Source of the DNA: Lysinibacillus agricola
GTDB taxonomy: Bacteria > Bacillota > Bacilli > Bacillales_A > Planococcaceae
Direction: 5' to 3'
Assembly (NCBI RefSeq): GCF_016638705.1
Contig: NZ_CP067341.1
Span: forward strand, 561,501-625,500
Length of the DNA: 64,000 bases
Shown here: one piece after another, positions 16,276 through 24,749 of the stretch
Layout of the letters: each line of letters begins with the position of its first letter
Position numbering within the stretch: position 1 is the first letter of the stretch
The notes under the pieces: generated by a model
What the model saw: only the letters and a program-made list of their open reading frames with translations
Database searches by the model: none
Told to the model about the DNA's origin: nothing
Translations under genes and position numbers: made by a program

Positions 16276-17577
16276 ATGGACGTGCTAACGATTGAATTTA
16301 TACTAATGGCCATTGTTCAGTTTTCAATGTTATTATTCTTTGCCACATATGTACTAGACTTATATTGGTCCAAAAAACAATTTTTAATCATTTTATTTGT
16401 TATATTTTTACCAACCTTTATAATAACCCCTTTTTTTGGACCGATATCCATCTTATATTATTTATCAGTATTAGCCATCATGATTTATCGAGAAACAAAA
16501 GTTGTTATGAACATTCTTCATGTGTTTATGGCGCTGATTTTTTTAGTAATCGGCGATAATATTTCTAATATATTGACTTTCCGTTTGTTTAATGGGATAG
16601 GAAATGAGTACCTATCATTAATTAGTTATTTCTTTTTTTTTATAGTATTTGGTCTAATATTTGCTTTTTGTTACAAAAAAATTGTGAAATATTTGATCAG
16701 TCGCTTGGTATTCTATAACTTCGTTTCGTATATTTCGGTATTCCTTGGTATTGCTACAGTCATCTTTATGTACATCAATATCATGGCAATTGACCATGAC
16801 AATTTCTATGAAAGTGTTCAAAAAAATTTAGCGATGTTCTTAATTTATTTTCTATTACTTTCAATTAGTCTATTTGTCGTTCTATATTTAGCATTTAAAC
16901 AATATAAAATAAAGCAACGTGAACAAGAAATGAAAAACTTCGAATCATATGTTGCATCTATTGAACAAATTAACCAGGATATGCGCAAATTCAAACATGA
17001 CTACATTAATATTTTATCTACATTACGGACATTTATTGATGATAAAAACTATGAAGGTCTACATACATATTTCTATGATCATATTTTAGAAGCGAATCAT
17101 CATGAACAGCTAAATCAACAAGCGATGATGATGCTAAACAACTTAAAAATAAATAGTTTAAAAGGGTTAGTAACTACAAAAATTTTACAAGCCCAATCAC
17201 ATCATGTACCGTTTTACATTGAAATTGTTGAGGAAGTTACAGATATTGATGTAGACCCAGTTCTTTTAAATCGTATGGTTGGAATTTTACTAGATAATGC
17301 AATTGAAGCTGCACGAGGGGTTGAAAATGGCGAAGTCCGCATGGCGTTTATCCGCATGGACGAGATTGTCTTATTAGTTGTGAGTAACACATTTGATAAG
17401 AAAATATCTATTAAGGTGCATGAAATTTATCAAGAAGGCTTTTCAACAAAGGGAGAAAATCGAGGTCTAGGCTTAGCTAATTTACGTCAAATAACAAATG
17501 ATTTACATAACGTCAATTTGAACACGAAAATTAGTCCCCCTTATTTTATTCAAGAAGTTGAGTTTCAAAAGGAGTAG
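16276..17577 (+). CDS. GHKL sensor histidine kinase 1 (NatK/AgrC-like)
   Basis: The 433-residue protein has an N-terminal sensor of about six or seven membrane helices (residues 5-210), then a cytoplasmic kinase. The phosphorylated His is probably 241 in MRKFKHDYINIL, the N box is ILLDNAIEAARG and the G box is STKGENRGLGLANL. This is the AgrC/NatK class that works with LytTR regulators. AAAGGAAGTGCGG precedes the ATG. From residue 152 onward it is nearly identical to kinase 2; the first 148 residues are clearly different. A likely partner is the LytTR protein at 19068. Confidence 0.85.
   Translation: MDVLTIEFILMAIVQFSMLLFFATYVLDLYWSKKQFLIILFVIFLPTFIITPFFGPISILYYLSVLAIMIYRETKVVMNILHVFMALIFLVIGDNISNILTFRLFNGIGNEYLSLISYFFFFIVFGLIFAFCYKKIVKYLISRLVFYNFVSYISVFLGIATVIFMYINIMAIDHDNFYESVQKNLAMFLIYFLLLSISLFVVLYLAFKQYKIKQREQEMKNFESYVASIEQINQDMRKFKHDYINILSTLRTFIDDKNYEGLHTYFYDHILEANHHEQLNQQAMMMLNNLKINSLKGLVTTKILQAQSHHVPFYIEIVEEVTDIDVDPVLLNRMVGILLDNAIEAARGVENGEVRMAFIRMDEIVLLVVSNTFDKKISIKVHEIYQEGFSTKGENRGLGLANLRQITNDLHNVNLNTKISPPYFIQEVEFQKE
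16729..17558 (+). repeat. About 830-bp direct repeat, copy 1 (inside kinase 1)
   Basis: This segment matches 18215-19044 at a constant offset of 1486 bp. The only difference I found inside is C17210 versus T18696 (Pro to Leu). Identity stops sharply at both ends: G16728/A18214 upstream and T17559/C19045 downstream. Confidence 0.85.
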
Positions 17578-17767
17578 ATAAAATAAAATATTTTAAAATT
17601 TTTTGTGATGCTTAGTGTAGCAGTATTTATTGGAACTGTGGAGAGTGATATGGTATAGTTTTGGGAGTTTTTTGATTATATTGGACTACCAAAAATAGAA
17701 AATAGAAAATTCCAAAAAAAGATATTGTATAATGATTATGTAGTGAATATTGTTTAAGGAGTGCAAA

Positions 17768-19066
17768 ATGGGAAATCTAACAATTGAAATTTTACTAGTC
17801 TTTATTCAATATTTTATAATGCTATTTTTCTGTAAATATGTATTAGACTTAAATTTTTCAAAAAAACAATTTCTATTTATTATACTTATTATGTTTTTAC
17901 CAACAGCTATATTATTTCTATTTATTGGACCAATATCTATCTTATACCTTGTATTGATATTAGCAATTATGGTTTATCGAGAAACAAAATGTATTATGAG
18001 CATTCTTCATGTGTTTATGGCGCTTATTTTTATAGTAATTAGCGATAACATATCGTATATAATTGCTTTTCGTTTACTTAATGCAATAGGAAATGAACAG
18101 CTAATTATAATCGGCTATTTCTTATTTTTAATAGTATTTGCCATAGTATTCGCCATTTTTTATAAACGAGTTGTGAAATTTTTGAGTGAACGCTGGGTAT
18201 TTAAAAGTGTTTCATATATTTCGGTATTCCTTGGTATTGCTACAGTCATCTTTATGTACATCAATATCATGGCAATTGACCATGACAATTTCTATGAAAG
18301 TGTTCAAAAAAATTTAGCGATGTTCTTAATTTATTTTCTATTACTTTCAATTAGTCTATTTGTCGTTCTATATTTAGCATTTAAACAATATAAAATAAAG
18401 CAACGTGAACAAGAAATGAAAAACTTCGAATCATATGTTGCATCTATTGAACAAATTAACCAGGATATGCGCAAATTCAAACATGACTACATTAATATTT
18501 TATCTACATTACGGACATTTATTGATGATAAAAACTATGAAGGTCTACATACATATTTCTATGATCATATTTTAGAAGCGAATCATCATGAACAGCTAAA
18601 TCAACAAGCGATGATGATGCTAAACAACTTAAAAATAAATAGTTTAAAAGGGTTAGTAACTACAAAAATTTTACAAGCCCAATCACATCATGTACTGTTT
18701 TACATTGAAATTGTTGAGGAAGTTACAGATATTGATGTAGACCCAGTTCTTTTAAATCGTATGGTTGGAATTTTACTAGATAATGCAATTGAAGCTGCAC
18801 GAGGGGTTGAAAATGGCGAAGTCCGCATGGCGTTTATCCGCATGGACGAGATTGTCTTATTAGTTGTGAGTAACACATTTGATAAGAAAATATCTATTAA
18901 GGTGCATGAAATTTATCAAGAAGGCTTTTCAACAAAGGGAGAAAATCGAGGTCTAGGCTTAGCTAATTTACGTCAAATAACAAATGATTTACATAACGTC
19001 AATTTGAACACGAAAATTAGTCCCCCTTATTTTATTCAAGAAGTCGAATTTCAAAGGAGTAGATAA
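17768..19066 (+). CDS. GHKL sensor histidine kinase 2 (NatK/AgrC-like)
   Basis: The 432-residue protein is a second AgrC/NatK-type kinase with the same layout as kinase 1. The sensor domain (1-148) is related but distinct, and the last helices plus the whole kinase domain are almost identical (one Pro-to-Leu change, different last residues). I start at the ATG at 17768 because TTTAAGGAGTGC precedes it, matching kinase 1; an upstream in-frame start at 17750 adds six residues without a site. A TATAAT at 17728-17733 may be its own promoter. The LytTR gene begins one base after its stop, so this kinase is the more direct partner. Confidence 0.85.
   Translation: MGNLTIEILLVFIQYFIMLFFCKYVLDLNFSKKQFLFIILIMFLPTAILFLFIGPISILYLVLILAIMVYRETKCIMSILHVFMALIFIVISDNISYIIAFRLLNAIGNEQLIIIGYFLFLIVFAIVFAIFYKRVVKFLSERWVFKSVSYISVFLGIATVIFMYINIMAIDHDNFYESVQKNLAMFLIYFLLLSISLFVVLYLAFKQYKIKQREQEMKNFESYVASIEQINQDMRKFKHDYINILSTLRTFIDDKNYEGLHTYFYDHILEANHHEQLNQQAMMMLNNLKINSLKGLVTTKILQAQSHHVLFYIEIVEEVTDIDVDPVLLNRMVGILLDNAIEAARGVENGEVRMAFIRMDEIVLLVVSNTFDKKISIKVHEIYQEGFSTKGENRGLGLANLRQITNDLHNVNLNTKISPPYFIQEVEFQRSR
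18215..19044 (+). repeat. About 830-bp direct repeat, copy 2 (inside kinase 2)
   Basis: Second copy of the kinase-domain repeat. The near-zero divergence, including silent positions, set against clearly diverged 5' portions, points to recent gene conversion rather than a simple recent whole-gene duplication. Confidence 0.85.
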
Positions 19067-19067
19067 G

Positions 19068-19787
19068 ATGGATATTATTATTTGTGAAGATGATTTAGCT
19101 CAATTAGAAAGTGTAAAAAAAACAATCGAAAACTACGCTATTATAGAAGATAATGGGATGGAAATTGTGCTGGCCACTACAAATCCTGATGATGTTCTAT
19201 CATTTTTAGAAAATGATAAAGCGGATTGCTATTTTTTAGATATAGATTTAAATCACGAAATTACTGGTATCGCATTAGGTAGTAAGATTCGAGAAAAAGA
19301 CCCTATTGCTAGCTTAGTATATATTACAACACATGCTGAAATGAGTTATCTTACATTTATTTATAAACTGGCTGCGTTAGATTTTATCATTAAAGATCAC
19401 CCAGATACGTTAAAAGATAAATTATTATCTACTTTAAAAGAAGCGCATCGACGTTATTTAAAAATAGGGGAACAAGATAACATTCAAAAATTTCAAATTA
19501 AAACAACAGGGCGTACCCATAATATTGATTTTCAAAATGTTTATTTTTTCGAAGCTTCCCCAGGCTCACATAAAATTATTTTACATTTAGAAAATGAACA
19601 TATTGAATTTTACGGTCGATTAAAAGATTATGAAGGTTTATATGATGATTTTTATCGTTGTCACAAATCTTCTATTGTAAATAAAAGCAAAATTAAAAAT
19701 ATAGATTCTAAGGAAAGAATTATTTTTTTAGATAATGGTGAAGTTTGTTATGTCTCAGCCCGACTTATTAAAGGTTTAATGAAGTAA
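19068..19787 (+). CDS. natR: LytTR response regulator (NatR/AgrA-like)
   Basis: The 239-residue regulator has a receiver domain (about 1-125) with the acidic pair in IICEDDLAQL and the phospho-acceptor Asp in CYFLDIDLNHEI, followed by a LytTR DNA-binding domain (about 140-239; HNIDFQNVYFFEASPGSHKI, FYRCHKSSIVNKSKI). It takes phosphate from the GHKL kinases just upstream. By analogy with NatR it probably controls the natAB-like genes and perhaps the kinases. A ribosome site, AAAGGAG, overlaps the end of kinase 2. Confidence 0.87.
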   Translation: MDIIICEDDLAQLESVKKTIENYAIIEDNGMEIVLATTNPDDVLSFLENDKADCYFLDIDLNHEITGIALGSKIREKDPIASLVYITTHAEMSYLTFIYKLAALDFIIKDHPDTLKDKLLSTLKEAHRRYLKIGEQDNIQKFQIKTTGRTHNIDFQNVYFFEASPGSHKIILHLENEHIEFYGRLKDYEGLYDDFYRCHKSSIVNKSKIKNIDSKERIIFLDNGEVCYVSARLIKGLMK

Positions 19788-19799
19788 TGGCATGTTCAT

Positions 19800-19849
19800 A
19801 GCCTTCTTTTTTAGCGAATGTTGCTAAAAGAGAAGGCTGTATTTTTTTT
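19800..19849 (+). terminator. Terminator after the LytTR regulator
   Basis: AGCCTTCTTTTTTAGC pairs with GCTAAAAGAGAAGGCT and is followed by a run of eight T. Confidence 0.85.
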
Positions 19850-20049
19850 CACCCTCTATTAATGATATATCACGATAGCTTTCGTGTAGCGTAATGTACT
19901 TTTCTAAGTGGAAGAAGTATTTAGGCAGAGTGAAGAATGCTCGACTAAGATACTATCCAGTAATTCAAGAACATTACTTTCTTTTTGTTGGAGTAGGAGC
20001 AAATATAACCGTTACTAACAATCCTAAATATAAAGGATACTTTAAAAAT

Positions 20050-20142
20050 TCATTTGTTGAATATTCCAATAAATAAGGCATACCTATAAACCATCATTAC
20101 TATACCAATTGCAAACAAAACAGTCCCAATTTTTTTTATCAT
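20050..20142 (-). CDS. 30-residue hydrophobic membrane peptide
   Basis: On the minus strand GGAGGGAG stands about six bases before an ATG at 20142. The 30-residue product begins MIKKIGTVLFAIGIVMM, with one transmembrane span and basic ends. It lies in a 530-bp spacer that otherwise lacks genes; a plus-strand 60-codon frame (19894-20076) overlaps its 3' end but has no ribosome site. No family is recognised. Confidence 0.45.
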   Translation of the reverse strand: MIKKIGTVLFAIGIVMMVYRYALFIGIFNK

Positions 20143-20317
20143 ACATCTCCCTCCAAACTTAAAAATTCGACTTCGTTTTGGGTATTCCTTTTTCCAACTT
20201 ACTGTTCGCGTATGAAAAATTTTGTATTTAATTTGTAGGTTATTATATATAATTGATTTAGTAATATTGGAAAAATTTATATCTTTTTCTTTGCTGTGGG
20301 TTTTAGGGGGAATTAAT

Positions 20318-21223
20318 TTGAGGAAACTAGCATTATTTATTTTATGTATCTTTTTAGTAGGATGTACTTCAAAAGTTTATACAGATAACTTCGATAAGGG
20401 AAAAATAGAACTTGAAAATGGTAATTACAGTGAAGCAATAAAATTCTTTGAGATTGCTGAACAAGAAAAAAATACGAAGGAAATTGATGAATTAATATCG
20501 ATTGCAAAGATCCTTAATGATAGCTTAATTGCTAAAAAGGAAGGTAAATTTGAAGCAAGTAATTATAATGCCGAAAAAATTATAGATTATAAAATTAAAG
20601 AAGAAGTAAATAAAAAAATCATTGAGAGTACAAAAAAACAAGCAAGAGAAATTGTAAAACAGACAGATGTGGAAAGCGCTCAAAAGGAAGAGTTAGAGGC
20701 AAATATCTCCAAAGGGAAAGTGTTGCTAGAACAGCAAAAGTTTGACGAAGCATACACTATTTTTAACGCACTTGTTACTCAAGAAGGGGATTATCCAAGT
20801 TACAAATTATTTAAAGATTTGTTTGTTCAAGCAACTAACTTAGCAAAAGAAACAGTTGATAAAAAAGAAGCATATATCGTGGAGCAGCAAAATAAAGCGG
20901 AAGAAGAGAAAAAGAAGAAAGCAGAAGAAGAAAAGCAACGGAAGATAGCAGAAGAAAATGCTAAAAAAGAAGCGCAAAAGCAAGCGCAAAATGCTAAAGT
21001 TTCAAAAGAGCAAGCAAAACAGCTAGTAATACAAAAACTACAGCTACCTAATAACCCTAATTTGTTTGTTGAATATGAGTATGACAATGAGCATGGCGAT
21101 TATGTTTTTCATGTTTATGAAGTTGTGATTGACGACCCGAAAACAAAAGAAGGACATACTGCTACATGGGGTTGGTACGGTGTTGATCCGAAAAATAAAT
21201 ACGTATATGATGCGTTTAACTAA
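20318..21223 (+). CDS. Lipoprotein with coiled coil and C-terminal PepSY-like region
   Basis: I start at the TTG at 20318 because TTAGGGGG lies just upstream. The 301-residue product then begins with a lipoprotein signal, MRKLALFILCIFLVGC, the Cys being residue 16. It would be anchored outside the membrane. Residues about 25-190 are helical and TPR-like, 195-245 are a charged Lys/Glu/Gln-rich coiled coil, and the last 60 residues (NLFVEYEYDNEHGDYVFHVY) resemble small domains in other Bacillus lipoproteins. The specific family is unknown. It is a single-gene unit with two following terminators. Confidence 0.65.
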   Translation: MRKLALFILCIFLVGCTSKVYTDNFDKGKIELENGNYSEAIKFFEIAEQEKNTKEIDELISIAKILNDSLIAKKEGKFEASNYNAEKIIDYKIKEEVNKKIIESTKKQAREIVKQTDVESAQKEELEANISKGKVLLEQQKFDEAYTIFNALVTQEGDYPSYKLFKDLFVQATNLAKETVDKKEAYIVEQQNKAEEEKKKKAEEEKQRKIAEENAKKEAQKQAQNAKVSKEQAKQLVIQKLQLPNNPNLFVEYEYDNEHGDYVFHVYEVVIDDPKTKEGHTATWGWYGVDPKNKYVYDAFN

Positions 21224-21224
21224 T

Positions 21225-21258
21225 AACTCAATATTTCACAACAAATATTGAGTTATTT
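21225..21258 (+). terminator. Terminator after the lipoprotein gene
   Basis: AACTCAATATTT pairs exactly with AAATATTGAGTT and is followed by ATTTT. Confidence 0.75.
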
Positions 21259-21266
21259 TCTAATTA

Positions 21267-21301
21267 AGCCAGTGAGTCACTTACTCTCATTGGCTTTTTT
21301 T
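21267..21301 (+). terminator. Second tandem terminator
   Basis: AGCCAGTGAG pairs with CTCATTGGCT (one G-U pair), followed by seven T. Confidence 0.75.
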
Positions 21302-21303
21302 GA

Positions 21304-21441
21304 TTCTTTATAGTTCGAACCGACCCTAATCATGCAGAGAAACGGGGGAATCATACGATTGCCGGTAGCTCATTGCAAAGAGTGCACGAAGAACGACTGG
21401 CATCACAACTTGCCGAGGAAAACTGTTTTGGAGAAAAGTAG
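21304..21441 (+). pseudogene. Possible C-terminal gene remnant
   Basis: An open frame of 45 codons, bounded by a stop at 21301 and ending at TAG 21439-21441, reads like real protein (RTDPNHAEKRGNHTIAGSSL, then HEERLASQLAEEN) but has no start codon with a ribosome site. It may be the tail of a deleted gene. I do not recognise the parent. Confidence 0.25.
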
Positions 21442-21503
21442 CTTTTCATTTTTTTAAAGGTTGCTTCATATAATGCAAGGCATAAGATAAAGGGGGATCG
21501 AAA

Positions 21504-22580
21504 TTGAACGGAAATGTGACCTATTATTATGGACACGCACTGACTGGGCAAGGAATTAAACATTTATATAAAGAAATGATGGATGAGGCAGAATTAGTTT
21601 ATATTTTGCAGGGTGCACCGACGTTTAAAGGAGCTGAGCTTCTTAAAGAGCTTGGGTATTTTTATGTGAAGCAGGGCTTTGCGGTGGAGTGGTTTAAGCA
21701 TGCTTTGCTGGAGGATGTTGTAGAGGCAGTATACGTTCAAGGCTGTAATCGATTATTTGTATGGTCATCGGAGTGGGGGATTGAACCGACTTTTCTTGGC
21801 ACAAAGCATCGGGTGATGTCATTTTATGATTGCTTAGAAGAAATCCAGCTTGAAAAGGTTGGTGAACAGCTCGCTAATACGATGACGGAACGAGAGTCAT
21901 GGCGTGAGAAGTGTATTTCGTCGCTTACTAAAGCTATAAAGATTCATGATGATTGGGAAGTAGTGACACAGAGCTGTATGAACTGGGAGGCATTAAATGA
22001 CCAGGTTGAAAATTTAAAGACAGATGTTTTCCAATCGATTGTCTTAAACAAAACAGGTATACGCACGCATCGCTTACTCGGAACATTAACACCGAGGGGG
22101 GCCGAAAATACTGTAGATAGTATAACGAAAAATGTATCTCGGAGATTGATGATCAAAGGAAAGCCGGGTACAGGTAAATCTTCGTTAATGAAAGATTTAG
22201 CAGACGAAGCAAATGCGAGAGGGCTCGATGCACAAATTATTTGGTGTGGCTTGGATGCAAACTCTGTTGACATGGTTATTATTCCGGAATTGAATTTCTG
22301 CATCTTTGATAGTACAGAGCCTCATATCTTTGACCCAGAGGACGGCAGACTTGGAGATGAAATATTCGATATAGGGAAACATTGCGCAATTTCACAGGAA
22401 GCAGAAGTTCAAATTGAAGATATTCGGGCAAAGTATAAAGAAGCAATGCAGGATGCAATGGGGTATTCGAAGCGTTATGCGGAAGCGGAGTATACTGTCC
22501 GTCGATTAATAGATAATTGTACATCGTCATCTCTTTGGCGAGAAAAAACTGCCCCGCTATTCGAAAGATTAACAAAGTAA
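21504..22580 (+). CDS. P-loop ATP-binding protein (PRK06851-like)
   Basis: The 358-residue protein has one intact P-loop, GKPGTGKSSLMKDLADEA (about 216-233), in its C-terminal half. Its N-terminal half begins with a P-loop-like but degenerate segment (GHALTGQGIKHL), so it looks like two fused nucleotide-binding domains with the first inactive. This matches a conserved Bacillales family of unknown function sometimes called nucleotide kinase-like. The TTG start at 21504 follows AAGGGGGATC. It is probably transcribed alone. Confidence 0.65.
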   Translation: MNGNVTYYYGHALTGQGIKHLYKEMMDEAELVYILQGAPTFKGAELLKELGYFYVKQGFAVEWFKHALLEDVVEAVYVQGCNRLFVWSSEWGIEPTFLGTKHRVMSFYDCLEEIQLEKVGEQLANTMTERESWREKCISSLTKAIKIHDDWEVVTQSCMNWEALNDQVENLKTDVFQSIVLNKTGIRTHRLLGTLTPRGAENTVDSITKNVSRRLMIKGKPGTGKSSLMKDLADEANARGLDAQIIWCGLDANSVDMVIIPELNFCIFDSTEPHIFDPEDGRLGDEIFDIGKHCAISQEAEVQIEDIRAKYKEAMQDAMGYSKRYAEAEYTVRRLIDNCTSSSLWREKTAPLFERLTK

Positions 22581-22648
22581 TTTTTCTTATAACATGCTTG
22601 TGCTACACTAGGAGCTAGAAATAGTTTTCCTAGGAAAGGATGATACGC

Positions 22649-23839
22649 TTGTCAAAAGTATTGAATGCATTTTTAGATGAAAACCTACAAAACTTACATG
22701 AACAAGGCTTATACAATGAAATTGATCCAGTAGAGGGAGCAAACGGACCCATTATTCAGGTGCGTGGCAAACATCTAATTAATCTATCCTCAAACAACTA
22801 TCTTGGCTTAGCAACGAATGAAGATTTAAAGCGTATTGCCAAAGAAACAATTGAAACATACGGTGTGGGTGCTGGAGCAGTCCGTACGATTAATGGCACA
22901 CTTGATTTACACGTAAAATTAGAGGGAAAGCTTGCTGAATTTAAAGGTACAGAGGCAGCGATCTCTTACCAATCAGGTTTTAACTGTAATATGGCAGCTA
23001 TTTCAGCTGTTATGGATAAAAATGATGCGATTCTTTCAGACCAATTAAACCATGCATCGATTATTGATGGCTGTCGTTTATCACGTGCAAAAATTATTGC
23101 CTATAATCACTCCGATATGGATGATTTACGTGCAAAGGCAAAGGAAGCAAAAGCATCAGGCTTATACAATAAAGTCATGGTCATTACTGATGGCGTATTC
23201 TCAATGGACGGTGATATTGCAAAATTACCAGAAATCGTTGAGATTGCGAAAGAGTTTGATTTAATAACATATGTCGATGATGCACACGGATCAGGGGTAA
23301 CAGGTAAAGGAAAAGGCACTGTGAAGCATTTCGGTTTAGAAAAAGAAATTGACTTCCAAATTGGTACACTTTCTAAAGCAATTGGTGTTGTTGGTGGATA
23401 TGTAGCAGGTAAGAAAAATTTAATTGACTGGCTAAAAGTGCGTTCTCGTCCATTTTTATTCTCAACAGCATTACCACCAGGTGATGTTGCTGCGATTACA
23501 GCGGCAGTACAAATGTTGATTGACTCAACAGAGCTTCATGATAAGCTTTGGGAAAATGGCGATTACCTAAAAGCGGGTCTTGCTAAGCTAGGCTTCAATA
23601 TTGGTGCATCTGAAACGCCAATTACACCATGTATTATTGGTGATGAAAAGCTTACACAGGAATTTTCACGTCGCCTATTTGAAGAAGGCGTCTATGCTAA
23701 ATCCATCGTTTTCCCAACGGTTCCAAAAGGCACAGGGCGTGTTCGTAACATGCCTACAGCGGCGCATACAAAAGAAATGCTGGACGGCGCTCTAGCAATC
23801 TATGAAAAAGTCGGCCGTGAACTAGGCGTTATTCAATAA
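22649..23839 (+). CDS. kbl: Glycine C-acetyltransferase (2-amino-3-ketobutyrate CoA ligase)
   Basis: The 396-residue PLP enzyme joins acetyl-CoA and glycine or, in reverse, splits 2-amino-3-ketobutyrate in threonine breakdown. [28 protein letters not shown] and [16 protein letters not shown] (PLP lysine) are classic for the alpha-oxoamine synthase family. I prefer the TTG at 22649: AGGAAAGG ends nine bases before it, whereas the ATG at 22640 directly abuts that site. The usual partner, threonine dehydrogenase, is not next to it here. Confidence 0.9.
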   Translation: MSKVLNAFLDENLQNLHEQGLYNEIDPVEGANGPIIQVRGKHLINLSSNNYLGLATNEDLKRIAKETIETYGVGAGAVRTINGTLDLHVKLEGKLAEFKGTEAAISYQSGFNCNMAAISAVMDKNDAILSDQLNHASIIDGCRLSRAKIIAYNHSDMDDLRAKAKEAKASGLYNKVMVITDGVFSMDGDIAKLPEIVEIAKEFDLITYVDDAHGSGVTGKGKGTVKHFGLEKEIDFQIGTLSKAIGVVGGYVAGKKNLIDWLKVRSRPFLFSTALPPGDVAAITAAVQMLIDSTELHDKLWENGDYLKAGLAKLGFNIGASETPITPCIIGDEKLTQEFSRRLFEEGVYAKSIVFPTVPKGTGRVRNMPTAAHTKEMLDGALAIYEKVGRELGVIQ

Positions 23840-23840
23840 G

Positions 23841-23874
23841 AAAAAGGCTTCCTCACAAATGGGGAAGCCTTTTT
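23841..23874 (+). terminator. Terminator after kbl
   Basis: AAAAAGGCTTCC pairs with GGGAAGCCTTTTT. A second, incomplete copy (GGGAAGCCTTTTTACAAAAT) lies about 35 bp further on. Confidence 0.85.
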
Positions 23875-24107
23875 GCATGATAGAGTGAGTAAAATTTATC
23901 CTTGTTGATAGGGAAGCCTTTTTACAAAATAGAAAGAAGAAAGTGATGGATAGAATAGGGAAAGTGAAGAATAGCCGCTCAAAAGTATTTGTTAGGACGA
24001 TTAGTGAAAGCTGACATCTTGAAATAGTAATAAACTCAAATATAAGTTAATTTTACTATTATTAACAATATATGTTTATAAATAAATATATATTAGTTAT
24101 TATAAGG

Positions 24108-24171
24108 GTATTGAGGTATTGAGGTATTGAGGTATTGAGGTATTGAGGTATTGAGGTATTGAGGCATTGAG
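24108..24171 (+). repeat. 8-bp tandem repeat (VNTR), eight copies of GTATTGAG
   Basis: Seven perfect GTATTGAG units are followed by one GCATTGAG. The array lies about 40 bp upstream of a good promoter and 120 bp upstream of a secreted-protein gene. Perfect short arrays of this kind change copy number by slippage. The rest of the 23875-24293 spacer is AT-rich and empty. Confidence 0.9.
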
Positions 24172-24209
24172 TTATACCCATATAATTTCCAAGTAATTAT
24201 CAGTAATTG

Positions 24210-24238
24210 TTTACAAAATATTGTAAATAAGGTAATGT
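24210..24238 (+). promoter_or_regulatory. Promoter of the secreted-protein gene
   Basis: TTTACA (24210-24215) and TAATGT (24233-24238) are separated by 17 bp, 55 bp before the ATG. The tandem array ends 38 bp upstream of the -35. Confidence 0.5.
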
Positions 24239-24293
24239 ATTAATAGATTGGATTATGTAACTGACTGAAAACTTTTAGGGGGCTAATAAATTT

Positions 24294-24671
24294 ATGAAAA
24301 AGTATAGTAGAATTTTTATGACTAGTATTGCAGTATTTTCAATCTTTGCTACCAGTGCTTTGGCAGCAACAGGTACAGCTGACAAACCAGCAAATAAATC
24401 TGGTAGTGCTGAAAGTGTATCTATTCAAGGGAATGGTACTACTAGCTGGCATTATACAAATTTATATGCAGGTACAGGATCAGGAACTGGTGAATTATAC
24501 GAGTTCAGACGTTTTTTACCAGATAAAAAGATGAGCAGTTCATCTGTTTCAAACACAAGTGGATCTCCTAATGCTTCAGTATCATTTGTTGCAGATGCGA
24601 ATAATGCGTACAATGTTGTAGCTAAAGGAGATTACGCAGCTGGTATTAGAACAAGTGTAGTAATTAACTAA
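24294..24671 (+). CDS. Small secreted protein, possibly bacteriocin-like
   Basis: The 125-residue protein has a clear Sec signal (KK, hydrophobic core, cleavage probably after SALA-A near residue 24). The mature part is about 100 residues, rich in Ser, Gly, Asn and Thr, with no cysteine; GNGTTSWHYTNLYAG and FRRFLPDKKMSSSSV are distinctive. TAGGGGGC precedes the ATG. An ABC transporter of two permeases and an ATPase follows directly, an order seen in lactococcin 972-type loci (secreted peptide, then membrane protein, then ATPase). I cannot match the sequence itself to that family, so the role is a guess. Confidence 0.5.
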   Translation: MKKYSRIFMTSIAVFSIFATSALAATGTADKPANKSGSAESVSIQGNGTTSWHYTNLYAGTGSGTGELYEFRRFLPDKKMSSSSVSNTSGSPNASVSFVADANNAYNVVAKGDYAAGIRTSVVIN

Positions 24672-24749
24672 TTTTATACTTAGAAATTTCAGATTAACTC
24701 AGGATGTTCATAATCCAATTTATGTCAAAAATGTAGAGGTAATTCATTT

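Noticed and set aside
19894..20076. 60-codon plus frame after the LytTR terminator
   Set aside because: Reads somewhat like protein but has no ribosome site or promoter and overlaps the better supported minus-strand small gene; it could be a relic.
24108..24171. CRISPR-like array
   Set aside because: The units are 8 bp in direct tandem with no spacers and no cas genes nearby; it is a simple tandem repeat.
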